In this document: piece after piece, positions 23,320 to 29,659 of the stretch
Layout: every line of letters starts with the position of its first letter
How positions within the stretch are numbered: the stretch's first letter is position 1
Assembly: GCA_934590135.1 (NCBI GenBank)
Contig: CAKTOT010000019.1
Location: 1 to 29,659, forward strand
Source of the DNA: an uncultured Muribaculaceae bacterium
GTDB lineage: Bacteria > Bacteroidota > Bacteroidia > Bacteroidales > Muribaculaceae
DNA: 29,659 nt
Direction: 5' to 3'
Program-made: the position numbers and the translations under genes
Notes under the pieces: generated by a model
Told to the model about the DNA's origin: nothing
What the model saw: only the letters and a program-made list of their open reading frames with translations
The model's database searches: none

Positions 23320-24234
23320 TCAGTCGAGGGTGCGGCGCTCGAAGGCGTCGATGTACGAGCCGGGGGTGATATTGAAGATGTCTATACGGCGGCTGCGGGC
23401 CCAGGCTTGCAGCAGGTGGTAGCTGCGGAAGGCGACGTAGAAGCTGTGCACAATGTCGTGCAGCCGGTATCCGCGGTAGGTTGTGTCCACGCGCTTTTGC
23501 TCCGACGCATCGTCTTTGTAGAAGTGCGGCTGCACGGAGATGACGTTATTGTCGTCGTCCACGGCGATGGTGCGCATCCACGAGTGGTCGGCACCGGCGA
23601 CGTATATGGTGCCGAATCCGAGCCATGCGGCTGCCATAATGGCGGGAATCAGGACGTTGCGCGGGCGCGGCATCCCCAGACGATGTGTGTATGCCCAATG
23701 CGTCAGCCAACGCCAGCCCTCAAGTCCTACGGCGTTGATGCACAGTGGATGTATATGCTTGTTTGCGGTGATGGCGGGGTCGAGGGCGACGACTTTGCCT
23801 TGGGGCACAATCAGTGTCATATCCCAATCGACGGCGGCGAGCGCTTGGCGCAGGCGCACCATATTTGGTTGGTCGGAGGGGGCAAAAAACAGCGGGTCCA
23901 CCATAATGTAGTACCGGGGGCGCAGGCGTGTGAATTCTGGCGCGATGGCGGCGAAGTTGACGGCCATGGTCGGCATCGTTGCCAGGCGGTCGCCGTGTTC
24001 GGCTATGGTCTGCGCCAGCGACGGTCCGTTGCCCATGACGACTATGGCGTCGCCGAGTGCGATGTCGCGGTGCGGCCACGGGCGTGTGCAGCGCGATTGC
24101 AGCAGCATCTTGGCCACGCTTTTCAGCGACGGAGCTGTCTGCGCCACTGCGGATGCGGCCTTGCCGAAGAGTGTCGCCTTGGAGGCCGGCTTGGAGGTCG
24201 CCCTATCCGTCGCCTTAGATGTCGTCTTGGCCAT
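23320..24234 (-). CDS. GNGPSL/DUF115-like protein, probable glycan biosynthesis
   Basis: The 304-residue protein carries VVMGNGPSLAQTI (about 65-77), the hallmark of the DUF115 and sialyltransferase-like Rossmann families, followed by RPRYYIMVDPLFF and, near the C-terminus, FGTIYVAGADHSW. Such proteins act in surface glycan or flagellin glycosylation (family knowledge); the substrate here is unknown. The first 40 residues are Lys/Thr/Ser/Ala repeats (KTTSKATDRATSKPASKATLF), encoded by imperfect 12-15-base units, and are probably disordered. The start overlaps the epimerase-like gene by 20 bases (24215-24234), so the two are coupled. Confidence 0.6.
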   Translation of the reverse strand: MAKTTSKATDRATSKPASKATLFGKAASAVAQTAPSLKSVAKMLLQSRCTRPWPHRDIALGDAIVVMGNGPSLAQTIAEHGDRLATMPTMAVNFAAIAPEFTRLRPRYYIMVDPLFFAPSDQPNMVRLRQALAAVDWDMTLIVPQGKVVALDPAITANKHIHPLCINAVGLEGWRWLTHWAYTHRLGMPRPRNVLIPAIMAAAWLGFGTIYVAGADHSWMRTIAVDDDNNVISVQPHFYKDDASEQKRVDTTYRGYRLHDIVHSFYVAFRSYHLLQAWARSRRIDIFNITPGSYIDAFERRTLD

Positions 24235-24988
24235 AAGTGTGTGTATTGAGGCGATTTACAACTTGGGTCATGGCTGTGTCGGCGCCGAGGTCTTCGAGGG
24301 TACGGCGTAGGCGGCTGTCGTCGAAGGTCAGGGTGTGCGTCAGTGTGTCGTAGTAGCGGCGTCCGTAGAGCCATCGTGCCCAGCGAGGGCGCAGCGTCCC
24401 CACCCTCTTGTCGCTCATGCGATGAGCCAGCGCATCGATGAGTGTGTCCACTGTCGGCGAGGTGCCGTCGGTGAGGTTGTATATGCCGGGGGCGCGTTGC
24501 AGCGTCACACTCAGGCGTGCCACGTCCAGGGCGTGTACGACGCTGACTGCGGCGTCGTTGCCTTGGATGTGCATCAGCATTCCGCGTGCTATGCCTCGGG
24601 CCATGCGCATGGGCAGTCCGGTCATTCCGGTGCCTATGATATTGGCCGCGCGCAGTATCAGGCAGGGTAGCGCGTGACGGCTGCAAAAGTCGGCGAACAT
24701 GGCCTCGTCGCGCACCAAGGGCGAATCGGATTTCAGCCGTGTGTCTTCGGCGTAGTCGCGGCCTTCGGTGACGTCGTAGATGTCTGTGGAGCTAATCATT
24801 ACGGCTGCATCGACAGCGACGCCGTCTTCGGGGCGTGTGATTACGCGCCAATCCGAGCCCCAAGCATGAGCCAGGTACTTGACCATAAACTCGGCGCCGG
24901 GGCACAGGGCCAGCAGCGTCTTGTCGGGTTCGGGCGTCGGGGTGTCACCGGGGCGATCAAAGTGTTCGGTCATCGTTATTTGCGACAT
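24215..24988 (-). CDS. NAD-dependent epimerase/dehydratase-like protein, degenerate
   Basis: This is a 257-residue member of the extended short-chain dehydrogenase type. Recognisable are MISSTDIYDVTEG (the SSxxVYG strand), LRAANIIGTGM (the substrate-side RxxNxxG), and a C-terminal segment GIYNLTDGTSPTVDTLIDAL, which is the usual 'yNvg.g...t..el' region. The N-terminal GxxGxxG nucleotide loop is not visible, and the catalytic YxxxK is replaced by FCSRH. It may have lost enzymatic activity or bind another ligand. It starts 13 bases inside the glycosyltransferase gene; a second ATG at 24973 lies just past that gene's stop and may be the true start (252 residues). Confidence 0.6.
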   Translation of the reverse strand: MSQITMTEHFDRPGDTPTPEPDKTLLALCPGAEFMVKYLAHAWGSDWRVITRPEDGVAVDAAVMISSTDIYDVTEGRDYAEDTRLKSDSPLVRDEAMFADFCSRHALPCLILRAANIIGTGMTGLPMRMARGIARGMLMHIQGNDAAVSVVHALDVARLSVTLQRAPGIYNLTDGTSPTVDTLIDALAHRMSDKRVGTLRPRWARWLYGRRYYDTLTHTLTFDDSRLRRTLEDLGADTAMTQVVNRLNTHTYGQDDI

Positions 24989-25848
24989 ATATAGCTTTTT
25001 ATGACGTGTGTGTAGTGTCTGAGGATGTTGAGGTGCGAAGCGGGCAGGCCGTGCATTCGGAACGAGCGCAGCCGTTCGCGGTTATTGGTGATCAGTCGCG
25101 AGTACCAGCGCTGTGACAGGCCTCCGGTGTCCATGCACACCATATCCAGGGGCAGATAGCGCGGGGTCAACTCGGAGCGCTCGTACAGGCGCAGCCACAT
25201 TTCAAAGTCGCCTCCGACACGGAAACTTGTGTCGTAAGGACCTACGGAGAGCGCGGCGCGGCGGCTCAGGTACAGCGTGGGGTGTGGCGGGGCATAGCCT
25301 TGGCGTAGCATCGCGGGGGTGAAGTGTGAGGCGCCGTAGTATCGCAGCACCTTGTCGCTGCCCGGGCGGCTGTAATGCAAGTCGCCGTAGACAAAGTCGG
25401 GGGCTGACGGGCCTTCCGTGCCCGCTCTCGGGCTTTCCGTGGCCGCTGCGGTCGTGCATGACGTGGCTGTGGCCGTCGGGACTGACGCTGCCGGGACTGA
25501 TGTTGCCGTCGCACAGGGGGCGACGAAAGCGCGGGCAATCTGCGCCACTATCGTGTCGCTGCTGTACGTGTCGCCGGCGTGCAACAGGCCTATGACGTCT
25601 GCGCCGGCTTCGAGGGCGGCTTGGATGCCGCGATTGATGGCATCGTAGACCCCGGCGGGGGGCGCACTCAGGATTGTGGCGGTGGCGGCGCGGCGCTCGG
25701 CAGCGAGGATTTCGGCGGTGTCGTCGGCACTTTGGCCGTCGACGATGATATGCAGCATGTCCGCGTAAGTCTGACGACGCACCGAGGCAATGGTGCGGCG
25801 CAGCCCTTCGGCGTTGTTACGGGTGATGGTAATGACGGCTATCTGCAT
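24976..25848 (-). CDS. Family 2 glycosyltransferase with a low-complexity insert
   Basis: This 290-residue GT-A enzyme transfers a sugar from a nucleotide-sugar donor, probably for a surface polysaccharide. It begins at once with the catalytic domain (MQIAVITITRNNAEGLRRTI), followed by HIIVDGQSADDT, GVYDAINRGIQAA and LLHAGDTYS, the pattern of WcaE-like enzymes (G-D instead of D-x-D). The acceptor half has HPTLYLSRRAA, DFEMWLRL and CMDTGGLSQR. Between them residues ~110-150 form an Ala/Thr/Ser/Pro-rich insert with a 5-residue repeat (SVPAA/SVPTA) and a 7-residue repeat (TESPRAG/TEGPSAP), not usual for the family. It is the third glycan-type gene in the - strand unit. Confidence 0.85.
   Translation of the reverse strand: MQIAVITITRNNAEGLRRTIASVRRQTYADMLHIIVDGQSADDTAEILAAERRAATATILSAPPAGVYDAINRGIQAALEAGADVIGLLHAGDTYSSDTIVAQIARAFVAPCATATSVPAASVPTATATSCTTAAATESPRAGTEGPSAPDFVYGDLHYSRPGSDKVLRYYGASHFTPAMLRQGYAPPHPTLYLSRRAALSVGPYDTSFRVGGDFEMWLRLYERSELTPRYLPLDMVCMDTGGLSQRWYSRLITNNRERLRSFRMHGLPASHLNILRHYTHVIKSYICRK
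25409..25507. repeat. Tandem repeats encoding the low-complexity insert of the glycosyltransferase
   Basis: Two adjacent 15-base copies (25478-25492 and 25493-25507, two mismatches) and two adjacent 21-base copies (25409-25429 and 25430-25450, five mismatches) lie inside the gene. Both unit lengths are multiples of three, so the frame is kept. Confidence 0.7.
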
Positions 25849-25858
25849 ATCGTTTTTG

Positions 25859-25930
25859 GCTGTTACGGCGGCGTCGGCTATTGTAGCTACTGTAGCTACT
25901 ATGGCCGTTATATTTATAACGCCTGTTGCG
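25859..25930. repeat. 9-base phased array, class B, copy 2 (before the glycosyltransferase gene)
   Basis: On the + strand: gctgttacg, gcggcgtcg, gctattgta, gctactgta, gctactatg, gccgttata, tttataacg, cctgttgcg. It fills almost the whole spacer between the stop at 25942 and the glycosyltransferase ATG at 25848. Confidence 0.75.
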
Positions 25931-25941
25931 GGCGGATTATT

Positions 25942-27375
25942 TCATTGGACGGGCGGAAAGAGGATGGTCTGCATAATAAAGCAGGCGACAAGCGCCACCA
26001 GCAGAAACAGGCTGCTCCAGGTCAACCATGGGCGTATCGAGTACTTGGGTCCGAGGACGGCCACGGCTACGGCGGGCGCCACCAGGGGCACCACCATAAG
26101 GCCGTAGCGCGAGATGGTACCGCCGAAAAGGAAGCAGGGTATGAGCCAGCACAACAAGCCCCACAGTACCAGGCGCGTGAGTGTCTTGAGGCGGAAGTAT
26201 GGTATGGTCATCGAGTATTCGCTGCGGCTGAAAAAGAGGTAGTACAAGAACATAAGCCCGAAGAGATACCACGGATAGGCGATATGGGCGTAGAATGATG
26301 TGGGCCCGTATAGAATGTCGCGCCCCCAGTTCCAGGGGAAAGGTATGAGGAATTGAATGGCGGCGGTCAGCGGCAGCAGCAGCACTTTGTAGATGACGGG
26401 AACGGAGGAGTAGTCGCCGATGATGTTGTAGTAGGCCAGCTGATTGGGAGCATCGTAGCGTATCCATTCGTTGGAGACGTTGATATTGATGATGTCGTCG
26501 GCGTTGGGCGTAATACTGACGATATATGCCACGCCCCACAGCAGAAGGCAGAAGGCCGAGCACAGCCCGATATAGGTCCATGCGCGGCGGCGATTCTCGG
26601 CTTGGACAGCGGCGGGCAGGATGCACATCACAGTGCCTATAACTATGGCCAACAGCATATTGGGGCGCACCAACAGGAGCATAACCGCACCGATATATAC
26701 AGGGGTAATGATGCGGCGCATACTTCGGTCGCCCGAGGATGCAAATCCGACGCCTACCAAGGCGAAGGAGGCGCACACCCAGGCGTCTTTGATCAGAAGC
26801 GTGCCCGAGGCCAGGAAGTAGCATACGGCGGCGCAGCAGGCCATGGACACAGCAGCGATACGGCGATTGTCCGTCAGGCGCCAAGCGATGACGCCGGAGC
26901 ATAGTATGGACACGAGGATGGCGGCCATGCTCACCATCAGTCCGGCGGTGACGCTGATGCCGGTGAGTGCCATGACTGCGGCAATGATGCCGCCGTACAT
27001 GCCGTAGGTGGAGGGTATGTCCTCGCCTCCGACTCCGAGGTGAAACAGTGCGGAGTTCCAAGTGCGCCATGCATCGCTGTTGTAGAGCACGGGGGCGGCG
27101 TCGGTGCCGCCGCAGCCTATGGTGTAGTAGTTGACATTGACCACGATGCCAATGGACAGGAGGGTGGCGGCCCCCAGCAGTACATAAGCGCCGAAACGCG
27201 AGGCTCCGCCGCACAGCCTTCCGTAGACGACGAGGACGGCGGCGGTGAGGCCGACAAATCCGGCAAAGGCCGCCGGCGGGGCGCCGGGCAGGAAGTACAT
27301 ACATACGCCTACGGCCAAAGCCGCCGCAGCGCATGCAGCAATGAATGTCTTGGGAATGTGTGCAATCTTGTTCAT
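25942..27375 (-). CDS. Polytopic membrane protein, possibly a glycan polymerase or GT-C glycosyltransferase
   Basis: I do not recognise a specific family. The product of 477 residues has roughly eleven to twelve membrane segments. Between the second and fourth lies an exposed loop (NVNYYTIGCGGTDAAPVLYNSDAWRTWNS) and, past the middle, a large loop with NEWIRYDAPNQLAYYNIIGDYSS and FPWNWGRDILYG. This layout fits Wzy-type polymerases or GT-C transferases that use lipid-linked sugars. The neighbouring GT2, epimerase-like and DUF115-like genes support a glycan role. I prefer the ATG at 27375 because it is preceded by an A-rich stretch (ACAACGTAAG); an ATG at 27408 would add 11 residues. Confidence 0.6.
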   Translation of the reverse strand: MNKIAHIPKTFIAACAAAALAVGVCMYFLPGAPPAAFAGFVGLTAAVLVVYGRLCGGASRFGAYVLLGAATLLSIGIVVNVNYYTIGCGGTDAAPVLYNSDAWRTWNSALFHLGVGGEDIPSTYGMYGGIIAAVMALTGISVTAGLMVSMAAILVSILCSGVIAWRLTDNRRIAAVSMACCAAVCYFLASGTLLIKDAWVCASFALVGVGFASSGDRSMRRIITPVYIGAVMLLLVRPNMLLAIVIGTVMCILPAAVQAENRRRAWTYIGLCSAFCLLLWGVAYIVSITPNADDIININVSNEWIRYDAPNQLAYYNIIGDYSSVPVIYKVLLLPLTAAIQFLIPFPWNWGRDILYGPTSFYAHIAYPWYLFGLMFLYYLFFSRSEYSMTIPYFRLKTLTRLVLWGLLCWLIPCFLFGGTISRYGLMVVPLVAPAVAVAVLGPKYSIRPWLTWSSLFLLVALVACFIMQTILFPPVQ

Positions 27376-27432
27376 CTTACGTTGTTTTATATCATTGTGG
27401 TGCGGCATCGTGGCGGCAGCACTTATGTTTTG

Positions 27433-27495
27433 GCTGACTTAGCTGTTTTAGCTGTTCCGGCTATTATGACTATTATAGCCAATTCGGCTGTTCCT
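27433..27495. repeat. 9-base phased array, class B, copy 3 (before the polytopic membrane protein)
   Basis: On the + strand: gctgactta, gctgtttta, gctgttccg, gctattatg, actattata, gccaattcg, gctgttcct. It lies between the stop of the porin-like gene (27504) and the membrane-protein start, both on the - strand. Confidence 0.8.
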
Positions 27496-27503
27496 CCACC
27501 CGG

Positions 27504-28571
27504 TCAGAATTGGACGACAAGCTCGGCGACAAGGCGATTGCCGCGCGGCTCTTCGGGCGCTCCGCCGTGTCCCCAAAAGACTTTCTCGAAGTTGAGGCGC
27601 AGCAAGGCGTGAACTTTGCCGTAGTTGTAGTCCAGGGCCGAGCCCAGCGTGAGGCGCTGTTGCGAGGGTATAGTGGTCAGGAGCCGCCCTTGCTCGTCAA
27701 GGCTCTTGCCGTCGGAATGTGCGGTGACGGCATCGAAGCGCCCTTGGACGCTCCAACGATTGAAGATGCCGACACGTACGGGTAAACCCCAATCGGCAAA
27801 GAGGTTGAATGCGTTGGACCCGGGATGGGCATCGTTGGTGTAGATGGTGTGCATATACTCGGCTTCGGCGCGCAGCGTACCTACGGTGAAGATGGCCGAG
27901 GCGCCCCAGAGGTTCATACGCACCCGCTCGGGCTCGATGGATTCGAAGCCGGTCTCGAAGCGCAGCCAATCGGTGACGTGCTGCGAGACTTTGACGGCAT
28001 AGGCGTAGTCTTTGCTCCAAACGTCATGGTCGGAGATGGTGGCACTATTGAACATTCCGCCTTCGATGTAATTGCCGCTGCCCCAAGGCAATGTGTAGTG
28101 TGCCTTGACGCCGACGGCGCGGACGTTGTTGACGTATTTGCCCATATAGGAGCGGTTGGCAAAGAGATAGGTGGCGGGGCCGCGGAAGTTGTCCGTGCCG
28201 AAGGGCATACGGAATTGTCCGGCTTGGATGTACCAGCGCGAGGCGATGCTGATGCGTGCCCATACGTCAAGAACTTTGATGGATCCTTTGTCGCAGAAGT
28301 CGGTATTGAGGTAGTAGCGCAGTCGCGGCAGCACGCGTCCGGTGATTTGGATGCGGGCGTTGCGCACCTGAAAGCGGCCTTCGCCGTTGTCGGTATCGAC
28401 TTCGTAGCGGGCTCGCGCCACGCCATGTACCTCGGGGATGTAGATGTTGGTTGCGGCATCGGCGGCAGTGTCGACAGTGGTTTCGATGCTGTCGGCGGGC
28501 GCGGTGCCCAGGGCCGCGAGCGGTGTCATAACCAAGGCGAGTATGGTGTATATGAAGCGTTTGGATTGCAT
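27504..28571 (-). CDS. Outer membrane porin-like protein, OprO/OprP (phosphate-selective) family
   Basis: The 355-residue product has a signal peptide (MQSKRFIYTILALVMTPLAALG) followed by amphipathic beta strands to a C-terminal Phe (ELVVQF), as expected for a trimeric or monomeric barrel. Strand motifs RFQVRNARIQITGRV, YYLNTDF, WYIQAGQFRMPFG (residues ~120-132) and YYLFANRS-like YLFANRSYMGKYV are characteristic of the porin O and P family. Phosphate selectivity is a family name and cannot be verified here. It sits 41 bases after the transporter gene and before the glycan-type genes. Confidence 0.78.
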   Translation of the reverse strand: MQSKRFIYTILALVMTPLAALGTAPADSIETTVDTAADAATNIYIPEVHGVARARYEVDTDNGEGRFQVRNARIQITGRVLPRLRYYLNTDFCDKGSIKVLDVWARISIASRWYIQAGQFRMPFGTDNFRGPATYLFANRSYMGKYVNNVRAVGVKAHYTLPWGSGNYIEGGMFNSATISDHDVWSKDYAYAVKVSQHVTDWLRFETGFESIEPERVRMNLWGASAIFTVGTLRAEAEYMHTIYTNDAHPGSNAFNLFADWGLPVRVGIFNRWSVQGRFDAVTAHSDGKSLDEQGRLLTTIPSQQRLTLGSALDYNYGKVHALLRLNFEKVFWGHGGAPEEPRGNRLVAELVVQF

Positions 28572-28612
28572 TGTCTTCTATGTTTTGAATTGTCGGATTT
28601 GGAATCGCACTA

Positions 28613-29527
28613 CTACGATTTTCGAGCAGCGCGGCCGTGCATGTATAGTTGTATGGAATTGATGGTGTTTTGCCAGGCGATATATGCCGCGGGAGCTACC
28701 GAGCTCAGCGGGTCAAAGTAGGTCCAAGCCATCCAGACGGCCAAGACGGTATTTTTCTGCGCCAAGCCCTGCGCTCCTACCACTCGGTCGCCGCAACGCC
28801 GCCCTATGACACGCCCGACGACAAAAAGTATCAGGCACAACACCAGCGCAATAAGCGCCAGGGCCACCATGCGCGGAATCTCGGAGGCGGGTTCGGCCAT
28901 GACGAAGCTCACCGAACGGCCTACGACGATGATAAGCGATACGGACCAGATGTAGAACGATACAGCCTGATGCCGCCCCAGGAAGGCGTGCACGCCCGGG
29001 GTGACGCGACGCAGCACCATGGCTACGCCCAAAGGCAACAGTATCAATGGGATGACGCGCCCGGCTATGGTCAGAAAGGTGTCGAAGAAGTCTATATCGG
29101 CATGCGTACCCATGACCGTAAACAGCGGCGGAACAAGCAGCGCCGCCGCCACATTGGACACTATCGAGAACGTGGCTTGGCGCGGAATACTGCCGCCGAG
29201 CATACCCACAATGACGGGCGCAGCCGTGGCCGTGGGACAGAATACGCAGATAAAAGCACCCTGAGCCACAACGCGATCTACGGGCAACAGCCCCAGATAT
29301 ACGACCACGCCGCCCAGCACCTGCACCGCCGTGAGCAGCCACGACAATCGCGTAATGCGTATATTATCAAAGGGAACCTTGCAAAAGGTCACCAGCAGCA
29401 TCGCAAATATCAGATACGGAGCCAAAAAGGCCACCGCCTCCATATAATCGTGGAACAGCGCGCCGGTGCTCATGGCTATAATCAGCATCCACGGCTTGAT
29501 GCGCCGAATGATTTCGTTGGCTTTCAT
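28613..29527 (-). CDS. Bile-acid:sodium symporter family transporter
   Basis: This 304-residue inner-membrane protein has about nine to ten hydrophobic segments from residue 14 to 290. Family features include FCPTATAAPVIVGMLGGS (about 95-112, crossover region), PLILLPLGVAMVLRRV, and a C-terminal LAQKNTVLAVWMAWTYFDPLSSVAPAAYIAWQNTINS. Members import organic anions with sodium; the substrate, which may not be a bile acid, is unknown. The ATG at 29527 is unusually close to a strong -7 box (29533-29540), so the transcript may lack a leader. Confidence 0.85.
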   Translation of the reverse strand: MKANEIIRRIKPWMLIIAMSTGALFHDYMEAVAFLAPYLIFAMLLVTFCKVPFDNIRITRLSWLLTAVQVLGGVVVYLGLLPVDRVVAQGAFICVFCPTATAAPVIVGMLGGSIPRQATFSIVSNVAAALLVPPLFTVMGTHADIDFFDTFLTIAGRVIPLILLPLGVAMVLRRVTPGVHAFLGRHQAVSFYIWSVSLIIVVGRSVSFVMAEPASEIPRMVALALIALVLCLILFVVGRVIGRRCGDRVVGAQGLAQKNTVLAVWMAWTYFDPLSSVAPAAYIAWQNTINSIQLYMHGRAARKS

Positions 29528-29532
29528 GTCTG

Positions 29533-29540
29533 CAAAGTTA
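29533..29540 (-). promoter_or_regulatory. -7 promoter box of the transporter gene
   Basis: On the - strand TAACTTTG matches TAnnTTTG exactly, but no TTTG is visible at the -33 position. The box ends six bases before the ATG at 29527, so transcription would begin at or next to the start codon. This promoter may drive the whole unit down to 17919. Confidence 0.6.
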
Positions 29541-29582
29541 CGAAATAATGTGGAATACTCTGACGTAATGTCGAATTATAAG

Positions 29583-29659
29583 TTATCTTTTGGGTAGAAC
29601 GAAGTCTTTCCATTGGTCGTTGACGTTGAGGATGTTACGCGAGGCGTGGGCGTTGGTCG
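29583..29659 (-). CDS. Partial gene, C-terminal end only (unknown product)
   Basis: A - strand frame enters from the right edge and ends with a TAA at 29583-29585. The 24 visible residues include SRNILNVNDQWKDFVLP and end in KR. This frame looks coding (balanced composition, no stop), whereas the other two are not convincing. The fragment is too short to name. The stop lies 55 bases upstream of the transporter start. Confidence 0.55.
   Translation of the reverse strand, partial: TNAHASRNILNVNDQWKDFVLPKR

Noticed and set aside
23239..24249. A 336-residue + strand frame starting with Ala-Ile-Met repeats
   Set aside because: It is array class B followed by the antisense of the DUF115-like gene; composition is not protein-like.
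25937..27334. A 465-residue Arg/His-rich - strand gene
   Set aside because: It is another frame of the polytopic membrane protein and has an unnatural Arg/His composition.

Overview
The window reads as chromosomal DNA of a Bacteroidales bacterium, most likely Muribaculaceae or a close relative. This is an inference from four things: the gene order porQ-cmk-ispH, Bacteroidetes-type promoters (a -33 TTTG about 19 bases from a -7 TAnnTTTG), mostly absent Shine-Dalgarno sequences, and Bacteroidetes families such as the PEP-binding/receiver protein and a long alpha-2-macroglobulin-like protein. Coding sequence is moderately GC-rich while spacers and promoters are AT-rich. I see no rRNA, tRNA, CRISPR, transposase or phage gene.

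Left and middle (1-17709, all + strand): a secreted YD-repeat-like protein whose C-terminus resembles a type IX sorting domain, with its own terminator. Next comes a compact unit porQ-cmk-ispH-exonuclease-lipoprotein (type IX secretion, CMP kinase, isoprenoid synthesis, DEDDh nuclease). A large protein with two receiver-like domains and a PEP/pyruvate-binding fold follows, coupled to a long coiled-coil protein ending in a possible sliding-clamp motif. Then a periplasmic dipeptidyl peptidase IV, a membrane protein with a degenerate Nudix-like tail, miaA, a WYL regulator, a stand-alone HIRAN protein and a small membrane protein.

Right (17919-29659, all - strand): read in its own direction, a partial unknown gene, a bile-acid:sodium-symporter-family transporter, a phosphate-selective-porin-like outer membrane protein, then a surface-glycan-like set (polytopic membrane protein, GT2 glycosyltransferase, epimerase-like protein, GNGPSL/DUF115-like protein) and a 1767-residue alpha-2-macroglobulin-like protein without its thioester motif. 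A strong intrinsic terminator closes this unit just before the convergent junction.

The most unusual signal lies between the genes. Eight intercistronic spacers are largely filled with degenerate tandem arrays kept in strict 9-base phase. Five left-hand spacers use a unit near GTCCTTAAA; three right-hand spacers use an unrelated unit near GCTATTATG (+ strand). Two further spacers carry a 7-base unit near ACATTCC. The unit sequences differ but the spacing is conserved. I do not recognise these as a described repeat family; they are the best candidate for something new here.
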